Shown here piece after piece: positions 33,932-45,700 of a stretch of DNA of 64,000 nucleotides. This DNA is from Owenia fusiformis (taxonomy: Eukaryota; Annelida; Polychaeta; Sabellida; Oweniidae). The stretch's first letter is position 1, and every line of letters begins with the position of its first letter. The notes beneath the pieces were generated by a model. The model was not told the origin of the DNA, made no database searches, and worked only from the letters and a program-made list of their open reading frames with translations. The stretch lies in contig CAIIXF020000012.1 in assembly GCA_903813345.2 (NCBI GenBank), positions 18,297,520 to 18,361,519 on the forward strand, read 5' to 3'. The position numbers and the translations under genes are program-made.

Positions 33932-36022
33932 TTGTGCAACTTCTCTAATAGTGCAATTATCACGTGATATCATATTTCTACACAATTTTTTGAGTGTCTG
34001 AGACTTTTCTGGTGGTAATTTTACAGTCATTTCGACAGAGTTCAAAATGAATCCAAGAAACGTTATTACCTGTGTAGGTTCTAGTGTCACCTTCTCAGGG
34101 TGGATTATGAAGCCAAGCTTTCGAAGCAATGTGATCGTGTCAAACAAATTCTGCTTGCATTGTTCATAGGTTTCTGCAAATAAACAGCAATCGTCAATGA
34201 ATGCTACTGACAAATGACCTTCATTTCGCAATTTAGCGTACACAGGCTTCATTATTTTAGTGAATATTCTAGGAGCGGAACTCAGCCCTTGAGCCAAACA
34301 TGTATACTGATACAATTGGCCTTTCCATTCAAATTGCAGAAATCTTTGAGAATCATAAGCAATGGGAACACTGTAATAAGCGTCCTTAGCGTCGACGCAG
34401 GACATGTACATATTTGGTAACAAAATGTCAATAGCATGCTGTAGATTCTCCATTTTGAAATGATGATATTCTACGTTTTTATTTAAATCAGATAAGTTGA
34501 GGATTTTTCTTTTTGATCCATCATGTTTGGGCGTAAGAAAGATAGGTGAAACATAACCTCTCTCTGAGTGATTAACCGGGATGATTATACCCTTCTTTAG
34601 AAATTTATTGATTTCTATATCCATGTTTTCGTTCTCAGATTTAGAGAATTTTGAATTTCGAGCCCATTGATTTTGTATAATATCATCATTACAAAATTCA
34701 ATTGTATAGCCATTAATTGCATTTAAGATTGATTTGTCTGACGTCAACAATTGCCATTCATGCATAAATTGTTTGAGACGACCACCTTGAAATTCTTTGA
34801 CTGAATTGTATAGAATTGATCTTACCTTTTCAGGCTCGGTGTCAATCTTGATAGGCTCTTCTACTGTGAAGCAGCTTGGTCCTGGGACGACTTGTTCTGG
34901 GACCACTTGCCTCTCTTGGCGCCATTTCCTTTGTAGGAATTCCGCTGACCGGTGTTTGACTTGTCGCCTTGCCATAAAAAATGGTTATTGGCTCCACGTC
35001 CACGACCACGGCCTTTATAGCCTCCATGGTAACCACGACCTCGGTTACTGAAAACGCCTCTCAGTTGGGTTTTATTCATCTCGGAAATTTCCTTGACTTG
35101 TTTCGAGATATCGTCTCCGAATAGCTACTGAGTGATTGGGACGGATTTTGCGCATAGGTGTTTAAAACCCTGGTTGATTTCGTTTTTGAACAATTCTCGT
35201 CTGCGCATATTCAACTTCAGGTTCGCATACGTGCAGAAAAGTATATTTTCATATACCATTTCGGCGATATTCCCCAGCACGTCGTCGTATTCATCAGTAT
35301 CTTTAGATAACGATTGTTTTAGGCCGTCCACTTTCTCAAGAGCACGTGACGAGGCAATTATGCCTTTCACCAGAGGTGATTGGACCTTCTGATATTTTAT
35401 ATCATTGGAGCGTACCTCAGACGTTACCCTTGCCCAAATAGGTTCGTTTACCTTGGTAGTGCATAATAAGGGTACATTCTCGGGAGTTTTGTGCTCCTCC
35501 ATTTTAGCGGTCATATCATCTTCGTCTGGCTTCGATTGCACAAGCTCCGTAACCATTTCGGCCATAAATTTATTTAACGGAGGGCCCATCTTGTAACTTG
35601 GCCTTATCATGGATTTTCTTCATGAAAGTGGACAGAGCATTAGCCTCGGAGTTTCCTTCATGTGTTTTACCAGAGGTTTCACACGAATCAACATCCATAG
35701 CATTATCAGACTGTTCATAATCCTCATCATAATCAATTTGATTGGAAATATCCCAGGAGAATTTCATATCCTGAATTGCTTCGGTCATGCTATCTTTAAT
35801 ATTTCCTAGACCGACAGTCAATGCTTGCGTGATGTCGTGGACTAATTTCACCGAGAGTCCAGAATCCTCATTTGATACACTTGGTGTATCTGTTACAGAA
35901 GACCTCTTAGAGGTGGTAGATTTACTAGTAGACTTTGATTTACTAGAACCAGAATCCATGGTTAGTGTAGTTGGCGTTTTCTTTCCCTGTTTGGGACTAG
36001 AAACTTGTGCTTCAGCCATCAT
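33931..36022 (-). mobile_element. Truncated DIRS-like retrotransposon (gag and RT)
   Basis: On the minus strand from 36022: a gag-like ORF, Ser/Thr/Lys-rich at the start, to 35570. A 1-nt frameshift near 35580-35600 moves the frame to the ORF 35610-35125 ('NKFMAEMVTELV'). An in-frame TAG at 35125-35127 is followed in the same frame by a Gly/Arg-rich tail to about 34861. An overlapping ORF from 34975 encodes the reverse transcriptase: 'YVSPIFLTPKHDGSKR' (141-156), 'VDAKDAYYSVPI' with the catalytic Asp (about 194-205), 'GLSSAPRIFTKI', and 'FIDD' (259-262). The style is that of DIRS/tyrosine-recombinase retroelements. The RT stops at about residue 348, where the 75-bp array begins. RNase H, methylase and recombinase are absent. 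The copy is dead, with a frameshift, a stop and a 3' truncation. Confidence 0.8.
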
Positions 36023-36590
36023 ATAAATTCCACGTGGTATAATTTAGCTTGCCACGTAGGTCTATTCAAATAACACACCTGAATAGAATTGACTCAATTA
36101 TGAGCTTTGCGTTGTAATTGGTTGACCAAATAGGCTTAGCACAGTATATACGCATTCAATATTGAATGCTTCACTGAACACACGTTACAAATTTAGAAAA
36201 TTCTCATAACGTACTAATGAATAAGGTTGTATCAATGTACATGTACACTAGTAAGTTGTAAACTTACTGAGGGAAATGGATTCCTAATATAAATATCCCT
36301 GCAATTTTGCAGTTAAGTTCAATTTTGAACTGATGTGAAATAATTATATTTCAAACATGAACATGTGAAGCTGCTTTGAGCCCACGTCTGTTCTCTTTGC
36401 GTGTCTGCAACACACTGATTACTTATTAGTCTGTTGCGTGCGCAATGCTTTCTCACGTGATCTCCTTGAATATGTAACATGGTAGAATCTTGCATAGCAA
36501 TAACGTTAAAATAAAATGTAGTCACAGGATTGTACATACTTATTGGCAAAGGAGTGTACCTACTTATTGGAATAGGATTGTACCTTCTTA
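36023..36590. other. Non-coding stretch between DIRS-like element and 24-bp array
   Basis: Probably the 5' leader or terminal repeat of the DIRS-like element followed by unique DNA. A terminal repeat could not be confirmed because the other end is missing. No gene seen. Confidence 0.4.
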
Positions 36591-39500
36591 TTGCCACAAT
36601 ATTTTACCTATTTAATGCAACAGGATTGCCAAAAGATTTACCTACGTATTGTCACAGGTTTGTACCTACTTATTGCCACTGGTATGTACCAACTTATTGC
36701 CACTGATTTGTACTTACTTATTGCCACTGGATTTGTACCCTCTTGCTGCCACAGGGTTGTACCTACTTACTGCCACATAATTGTACCTTATTCCTACCAC
36801 AGCCTGACAGGATTGAACCTACTTACTGCCTCATGGTTGTACCTTCTTACAGCCATAAGTGTACCTTCTATTTGCCACAAGATTGTACCTACTTATTGCC
36901 ACAGGATTGCACCTACATATTACCACAGGTTTGTACCTACTTACTGTCACAAGTTTGTACCTTGTTATTGCTACAAGATAGTACCTACTTATTTCCACAG
37001 GATTGTACCTACTTACTGCAACAGGTTTGTACCTTCTTACTGCCACAGGATTGTACCTATTTACTGCCACAGGTGTGTACCTACTTACTGCCACAGGATA
37101 GTACCTAATTATTGCCACAGGATTGTACCTACGTATGGCCACAGGATAGTACCTAATTATTGCCACGGGATTGTACCTACGTATAGCCACAGGATTGTAC
37201 CTACGTATAGCCACAGGATTGTACCTACGTATAGCCACAGGATTGTACCTACGTATAGCCACAGGATTGTACCTACGTATGGCCACAGGAAAGTACCTAA
37301 TTATTGCCACAGGATTGTATCTACGTATAGCCACAGGATTGTACCTACGTATAGCCACAGGATGGTTCCTACGTATAGCCACAGGATGGTACCTACGTAT
37401 AGCCACAGGATTGTACCTACGTATAGCCACATGATTGTACCTACGTATAGCCACAGGATGGTACCTACGTATAGCCACAGGATTGTACCTACGTATAGTC
37501 ACAGGATTGTACCTACGTATAGCCACAGGATTGTACCTACGCATAGCCACAGGATTCTACCTACGTATAGCCACAGGATTGTACCTACGTATAGCCACAG
37601 GATTCTACCTACGTATAGCCACAGGATTCTACCTACGTATAGCCACAGGATGGTACCTACGTATAGCCACAAGATTGTACCTACGTATAGCCACAGGATG
37701 GTACCTACGTATAGCCACAGGATTGTACCTACGTATAGCCACAGGATTGTACCTACGTATATCCACAGGATTGTACCTACGTATAGCCACAGGATGGTAC
37801 CTACGTATAGCCACAAGATTGTACCTACGTATAGCCACAGGATTGTACCTACGTATAGCCACAGGATTGTACCTACGTATAACCACAGGCTTGTACCTAC
37901 GTATAGCCACAGGATTGTACCTACGAATAGTCACAGGATTGAACCTACGTATAGCCACAGGATTGTACCTACGTATGGCCACAGGATAGTACCTAATTAT
38001 TGCCACAGGATTGTATCTACGTATAGCCACATGATTGTACCTACGTATAGCCACATGATTGTACCTACGTATAGCCACAGGATGGTACCTACGTATAGCC
38101 ACAGGATTGTACCTACGTATAGCCACAGGATTGTACCTACGTATAGCCACAGGATTGTACCTACGTATAGCCACAGGATTGTACCTACGTATAGCCACAG
38201 GATTGTACCTACGTATAGCCACAGGATGGTACCTACATATAGCCACAGGATTGTACGTACGTATAGCCACAGGATTGTACCTACGTATAGCCACAGGATT
38301 GTACCTACGTATAGCCACAGGATTGTACCTACGTATAGCCACAGGATTGTACCGACGTATAGCCACAGGATTGTACCTACGTATAGCCACAGGATGGTAC
38401 CTACGTATAGCCACAAGATTGTACCTACGTATAGCCACAGGATTGTACCTACGTATAGCCACAGGATTGTACCTACGTATAGCCACAGGATTGTACCTCC
38501 GTATAACCGCAGGATTGTACCTACGTATAGCCACAGGATTGTACCTACGAATAGTCACAGGATTGTACCTACGTATAGCGACAGGATTTTACCTACGTAT
38601 AGCCACATGATTGTACCTACGTATAGCCACAGCATTGTACCTACGTATAGCCACAGGATTGTACCTACGTATAGCCACAGGATTGCACCTACGTATAGCC
38701 ACAGGATTGTACCTATGTATAGTCACAGGATTGTACCTACGTATAGCCACAGGATTGTACCTACGTATAGCCACATGATTGTACCTACGTATAGCCACAG
38801 GAGTGTACCTACTTATTGCCACAGGATTGTACCTTCTCACTGCCACATGATTGTACCTACGTATAGCCACAGGATTGTACCTACGTATAGCCACAGGATT
38901 GTACCTACGTATAGCCACATGATTGTACCTATGTATAGCCACATGATTGTACCTACTTATTGCCACAGGATTGTACCTACTTACTGCCACAGGATTGTAC
39001 CTACTTACTGCCACAGGACTGTACCGACCTATTGCCACAGGATTGTACCTACTCATTGCCAATCCTGTAGGTAGAATCCTGTGGCAGTGAGTAGCTGCAA
39101 TCTTGTGGCAGTAAGTAGGTACAAGCCTGTGGCTATACGAAGGTACAACCCTGTGGCAATAATAAGGTAGTATCATGTGGCAGTACGTAGGTACAATACT
39201 GTGGCAGTGAGTAGATAAAATCCTTATTGCCACAGGCTTGTACCTACTTACTGCCACAAGATTGCAGCTACTGTGGCAATAAGGATTTTACCTACTCACT
39301 GCCACAGTATTGTACCTACTTACTGCCACAGGATAGTGCCTTATTATTGCCACAGGAGTGTACCTTCGTATAGCCACAGGATTGTACCTACGTAAAGCCA
39401 CAGGATTGAACCTACTTATTGCCACAGGATTGTACGTACTTACTGCCACAGGATTGACCCTACGTAAAGTCACAGGATTGTACCTACGTATAGCCACAAG

Positions 39501-39900
39501 ATTGTTACCTACTTATTGCCACAAGATTGTACCTACTTACTGCCATAGGTTTGAACCTACCTACTGCCGCAGGATTGTATCTACTAACTGCCACGGGATT
39601 GTTCCTACTTACTGCCACAGGATTGTAACTATGTACTGCCACAGGTTTGTGCTCTTATTGCTACAAGATTGTACCTACTTACTGACTGTCATAGGTTTTT
39701 ACCTTCAAATTGCCACAAGATTGTACCTACTTACTGCCATAGGTTTGTACCTACCTACTGCCATGGGATTGTATCTACTTACAGTCATAAGTGTACCTTC
39801 TAATTGCCACAAGATTTTACCTATTTATTGCCACATGATTGTACCTACGTATTGCCACAGGTTTGTACCTACTTACTTCCACGGGATCGTACCAACATAC
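36590..39900. repeat. 24-bp minisatellite, about 137 units, with an inverted block
   Basis: The core unit is ACAGGATTGTACCTACGTAT plus AGCC. Central units (about 37180-38900) are nearly uniform; the flanks (36590-37130 and 38940-39900) have the older-looking TACTTATTGCCACAGG or TACTTACTGCCACAGG variants. This is the usual pattern when arrays renew from the middle. Between about 39062 and 39226 the units run on the opposite strand. The period is 3x8, so long open frames appear on several frames and both strands (827, 309, 239 and 222 codons). They are repeat artefacts with no start or splice context. Confidence 0.95.
39176..39330. repeat. 60-bp near-perfect inverted repeat in the 24-bp array
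   Basis: Left arm 39176-39235 and right arm 39271-39330 are reverse complements with about two mismatches, around a 35-bp loop. The loop region (39230-39271) is itself the reverse complement of 39091-39132. The array therefore contains nested hairpins at the orientation switch. Confidence 0.85.
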
Positions 39901-40832
39901 TTAAAAGTACTAATTAAAACTAAATACAAATGAAGCATAATTATATGGAAAATCAAACCGCAATCGACTTGTAGACGGTTTATCTATATACGATTTATAA
40001 AATGGTAATACTTACTGTTTACGTAGAAGATGAAGATAAATTCCATGTATACATCATTCCTCAAATATTTCATAGCATCGGATTTCGAAGCACGAATGGT
40101 GTGGTTATAAAGTGGAAATATAAAATGTTCGATATTATGTGCATGACCGTTTTCTGAACTGAAAAACAAGACAAAACGTCTCCCCATCTTAACTGAAACT
40201 ATTTCAAATCTTCATATGACTGTGTATTATACATTAGCATTGTGACCTACTTAGACATCCGACTGGCACTTGTAATCTGATACTGCTACCTACTGATACG
40301 CTTGAACTTTATTAATGGTTATTTACAGAAATATATCATGAATAACCAACAATGGTGTATTAAAAGGATTTAAGTGATTTCCCTAAATCAGATAAATACC
40401 ACGAGGTATTGTTGCATGGTTGAAATAAGCAGTAAATAACCTAACTCATCGATGATATTTTGATAAATCAGGTAAATACGCATAAATAACCGAATAGATA
40501 TAAACGTATAAATACAAACATGTCCATTTATGTTCATTAAAGCGATTTTCGGGTTTAATAACCAACTAACTATTTGCGGGATTTAGTGGTATTTACTTTA
40601 TTTCACACAGTGTTATCTCCCTATAACTTTGAGATACACTTGACTACAGTGCTAGCAACATAATATGTATAAATCAGTGCTATAGTTAATGTATAACTGA
40701 TTTTATAGAATGGTAATATAGTACCCCCCTGAAATATTATTCTAGGGGGGTAAAACTGCTCAGAATCATTCGTCCACAAACTAAAAAGACCCAGACATAT
40801 ATGAATTGATGCTAAATGAAGTTATCTTTCAG
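39901..40832. other. Non-coding stretch before segment B
   Basis: AT-rich, no gene seen. A short inverted repeat TACCCCCCT...AGGGGGGTA lies at about 40721-40753. Confidence 0.4.
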
Positions 40833-40898
40833 AACAATTATGTCTATCAAGTGGCCCATGAACTTCCCAAAACCCATGCTATATCCTGGCCTATACAG
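40833..40898 (+). other. Candidate isolated exon (22 codons), unknown
   Basis: TCTTTCAG precedes an open 66-nt stretch (reading 'NNYVYQVAHELPKTHAISW...') that ends in ACAG|GTATGT, a good donor. It lies exactly at the left edge of segment B. It might be an exon of whatever gene lay at the breakpoint. No family is recognised. Confidence 0.25.
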
Positions 40899-40919
40899 GT
40901 ATGTACATGTATATGGATG

Positions 40920-40990
40920 TTTACCATCAGAGTTCATCGTCTGAAGTTCGGGTTTAGTTATTTTAACACTTGACACTCGACAGACAAACA
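40920..40990 (-). pseudogene. LINE 5' stub (copy B)
   Basis: Matches the start of the LINE frame in A (about 16542-16610) directly joined to the sequence left of the LINE in A. Both A breakpoints carry TTTACCA (14928-14934 and 16542-16548) and B has it once (40920-40926), so about 1614 bp were deleted. Confidence 0.8.
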
Positions 40991-41428
40991 GCGACTCATC
41001 GGAGTAACAAACCTCACCAAATTATTATAAGCAAATCCTTTATTTTGTTAAATCATTCATAATTTTTCATAAGTTTTTTATAGAAAATAGCAGACAGTGT
41101 ATTGTCTCCTATTGGCGAAATCTGCACAAATGACGTAACTCGAGTAATTTCAAGATCCCTTTCTAAAAAACATTTGGAATGACAAAAACCAGAGACATAT
41201 GAGAGTGCTCTAAGTCAACTTACTCTAGTCAATACTCAATTACTCTCCTAAGCCGATGCCGGCTGGTGTTTTTTAAAAAAGTATTTATTATATGTTATTG
41301 AAATGTGTTTTTTAAACCTCAGTCCTGTGACACAGAAATAAAATATTTTAAACTAAACTAAATTAAACTAAACTAAACTAAAATGTTGATGTGGTTATTG
41401 TGTGCCAAAACTGTTATCACAAACTATA

Positions 41429-42229
41429 CAGTGCGTCCAAAAATAGCAACAAACAAAAATATTGTAAATCACAAAACCAGTGATGATTACATCAATATCA
41501 TTTAGTTTACCACATGAAACCATGTGTATCCCCTATCCAATGGTATGTCATGTTTTATATCTGATCATGGACCACTGAAAATCATTGTATTTTCGTTCAT
41601 AGGTGAAAAGGCCTTTGTGCCAAGTTATGAAATATCAATCAAGTAATCCTAATCAGGTAAATCATCATGTAATTGGTCCTTGGGATTAAATTCATGTCAT
41701 AAGATTTACATAACACATGTTTCTGATTTAGATTTACTAAAAAAAGAAAAAGGAAAATAAAATTTAACCTTATGTGTTCATCAGTATCCTTGTTGGTTCA
41801 GTTACCGAAACATATGGAAAAAGAAGTGCCATAAACAGTCGTTGTCTGTCATCTTATGAAAGATTACATCCCTGTCCTTTCACACGACCACTACTGTATT
41901 TCTCTACACAGAGAGACTTGCTTGTGTCTACATGTCGCAGCCACACCTCTTTGAATCATATGGAGTTCTGGCGGAGAGCAGCAACCTCATTGGTGACTAG
42001 TACTCTTTGTTAACTGTTGCAATGTCTAAAACTAGGTCCAGAGCAGATTTTGGCCCGTTGTGCAAAAGGAATGATTATTCAGTGGTCTGTGGTCGTATAT
42101 GAATAATTAGCATGCCATTTCAAAGAGGGGATATGTGGCTTCCTGGAAAACTAAATGAAATTGATGTAATCATCACTGGTTTTGTGATTTTGCAATGTCT
42201 TTGTTTGTTGCGTTTTTTGGGACGCATTG
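41429..42229. mobile_element. Mariner-type MITE (copy B), TA target duplication
   Basis: The same insertion as 17056-17884, with TA on both sides, CAGTGCGTCC on the left and its partner on the right. It has small indels compared with A. No transposase. Confidence 0.8.
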
Positions 42230-42742
42230 TATTTCTCCTGAAAAAGGTAAACAATTTTGAATTTAGCAGCCCTCTTGAAAGCCCTTCTTGAGCAGAGCAC
42301 ATGGAATCAGCAAATAAAAGCTTAATAAAATCTGACAATACCGATATTTAAGTGTTATAAATGTTTTTGTTTTTTTACCAAAATAGCAACTTTTCAAGAC
42401 AAAAATTTGGAGCAAATTCAATATTCTGGTATTCAAGTTATGAAAAATTACATTTTTTTGAAAAATCACGGGCGCTTGAAATTAGGTGACCATCGATTTC
42501 TTTTTGAACAGAAATCCTCATTCTCTAAGACATCGGTATATAAAGAATTTGGCGGCCATTATATTGGAAATTTGTTTTCATGCAGAGGTCTTATAAGGCA
42601 TTAGCCTCTTAAATGTGAATCTGGTCTGTCGACCGATATTGAAATTATCACCTAGGCAGACGAACGGACAAAAGAAAAGACGGACGGACAGATGGACGAC
42701 TTCTCTATATTCTCCTCGAACTTTCTTCGGGGAATAATAAAT

Positions 42743-45700
42743 ATGGCGTCTGACTGTATGCGAAGCAAACTTGTGAATAGGTATTGGGTGTATGGTAAGG
42801 ATTACTACAAAGATGGTTTTATGCCTTACCCTCACTATCATCCCGCAGGATACTCCGATGAATGTAAAAATCTTGAAATACGAGATGATGACATATTCTT
42901 CACTGGCTTTCCGAGATCAGGTATGGGACATCGTTATTTTATATTTATTTATTCTCATTCCGATGACAAGAAATATCAATATCTTAAAAAATAACCAAAG
43001 GCCACAAGAACTAAAAATTGCTGCCAAATAATAATCAGTTCTCGAACTTCTCGAACATATGCAAAATTTTGAAGTAAGTGGAATTAATGGAGTCGCCATT
43101 GCCAGGCAAAGTAAATGTAAGGTAAGAAAGAGAGCTTTAAGATCTGCCTGTACTATTGGCGACGTTTGCAGGGACCCACATTGGTGTAGAGCTAATACAA
43201 AGTGTGCAGAATGTTGGCAACAAGGACTTCCTCAAGAAACACATCCACGACCGTGTGGAAATGGTTCACATATCTAAAGATGGTATGTAGTTATATTTTA
43301 CGACATTAATATGACAAGCTGTCAACATTTGGTTACAATTAACGTGACAATATGTCACCATTTTTTGCAATTAACGTTACAAGATGTCATCATTTGATTA
43401 CAATACAGTAGGACGGCACATTGAAAAAAACCATTGTTGTTTACCAAACTTTATATCAAAGTGGTGTAGCGATATATGACGTCATCGCACTACTTGTTTC
43501 TGGTCCGTTGGCTACCATCTTTATGAGGTCCATTGAAATGGTAAACATTTAAACATTTAAAAATGAAAGTGACGGATAGAATTCTACTGATCTCTTCTTT
43601 CGAACTATCTCATTTTAATGTTAGAAAAATGCACATGAATGGGAGTAAAATGCAATCAAACACGTGAGACTTTCACTCATTTTGTACCCTATATTCGTGC
43701 GAAATTAACATTGATTAAACATCATTTTTTTAAATGTCTGAATCGCTTAAAAGTTAAAGTAAATACTATATTTTATAAGTACCAAATATCAATCAGTTCA
43801 GATAAAATGCCTTCATTTGTTACATTTTCTGCGAAAACGGTTGGGCATAATTTCGGTAGAAATGTGTATTTTACGACGTTATATGCATAGTTGAATCCAA
43901 AAAGAAGCGTCATTCAGAAAATTATCATGTGTGCGTAAAAGCATGTGGATATTTCATTTTGAGTAACTGAATTTTCAAATTGACATATATATTGTCTTTG
44001 GAACATCACCTTTACACAGAATTATTTTCATAATGATTGCTCGTTTTGTTCCATGATAAAATGCAATTTTAGACCTGCAGCTGACTCATATCAAAAATTA
44101 TTTAGCAATGAGTTCAGGCTCACTGATTTTTAAGATAGATGAAATGAACAAAAAAGGGAAAGGGTTATGTGTGCGGTAAAGCATGTGGATATTAAACTTT
44201 CAATAAATGAATTACAATTTTGATGTTTATATGATCTGAAGAACATCACCTTTGCACATAATTATTCTTATAATAATTGTTCGATTTCTTTCATGATCAA
44301 CTGCAATTTTAGACCCGACAAGTATTAAAGAAGAATCGGACAATGTATTAAGGCTCACTGATTTTTAGGATAAATAAAATGAGCAAAGGGAGAAAAGGTC
44401 ACGTGTGCGTAAAAGCGTGTCAGTATATGGATTTGAAGAAACGAATTAAAGTTTTGACATTAATATTATTTGTGAAGCATCACCTTAACATAGAATTATT
44501 TTTATAATTTTTGCTTGGTTCCTTCCATGAGAAAATGCAATTATAGACCTGGCACGCGTATCAAAGAAGTATTTGGCAATTACGTCCAGTCTCTTTGGTT
44601 TTCAAGGTAAATGAAATAAGCAAAACTAGAAAAGGTCATGTGTGCGTAAATGCGTGTCACTATTTAATTTTGAAGAAATGAATTAATTTTTTGACATTAA
44701 TATCATTTGTGAAGCATCACCTCTACGCAGAATTATTTTTATAATTTTTGCTTGGTTCCTTCCATGAGAAAATGCAATTATATACTTGGTACACGTATCA
44801 AGGTTGTATATAGCAATTGCGTTCGGTCTCCTTGGTTTTCAAGGCAAATGAAATGAGCAAAACTGGAAATGGTCAGTGTGCTTAAAAGCGTGTGAGTATT
44901 TAATTTTTTATAATTTTTTTGACATTTTTGACATTTATTATATCTATGGGGAATCATCTTTACACAGAATTATTTTTTGATTCAAATTTAGTTCCTTCTA
45001 TTAGAAAGGCATGGCTAAGATTGGTTCATATGTATAACTGTAATGAGATTTTTATGTTTGAATCGCACAAAAAGAGATAATGTCAAATGTGCGTGAATGC
45101 ATGTCAATATCTTATTTTAAAAACTGAATTATGATTTTGACATTTTCATAAGCTTTAAACCATTGCCTTTCCACATATTTATTTTCTTAACATGAGAACT
45201 TTAAACACGTTCTAAATAAGAAAGGTCAATGTGAGTTGAATTAAAATTAAGGAAAATATCAATTATCTGCGCATTTTCGTTATATTACGTCATACGGGAT
45301 TTCGTGCTTTAAGTGGGCTGAAGGTGAAGAATGGCACGGGTACGAAAACGTTTGTTACCAATTCATCTTTCAAAACACATTTTTATTTTTTACATATCTA
45401 TGATCTATGATAAATAACCTATGTAAAGAATTATTTTCAAATTAATTGCTAGGTTAATTCAATAAGCAATTCTGAGGTATATTTGAACTTTAATTCCATA
45501 GCAGATGTAATTCGGACGAAAGTTTTAAAATTCAAGAAGAGATTAAATCAATCAAAATAAAACTTATGATTCAACCGAGTCGACAATACTTGGTTCAGTT
45601 CTTTCATTTTCAATCGTACCATGGTCATAGATTAACATAAGTGACCGTTCGAAAACATACCATTTTTGTAGAAAATGAAAGAAAATCGCGTTATAACATG

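Noticed and set aside
36591-39074. 827-codon open frame of 8-residue repeats (and 309, 239 and 222-codon frames on the other strand)
   Set aside because: The 24-bp period keeps several frames open on both strands at once. There is no start or splice context, no recognisable domain, and unit drift is not biased to silent sites.
18990-39900. CRISPR-like appearance of the 24-, 33- and 75-bp arrays
   Set aside because: The units are contiguous with no unique spacers, there are no cas genes, and the DNA is clearly animal with spliced genes.
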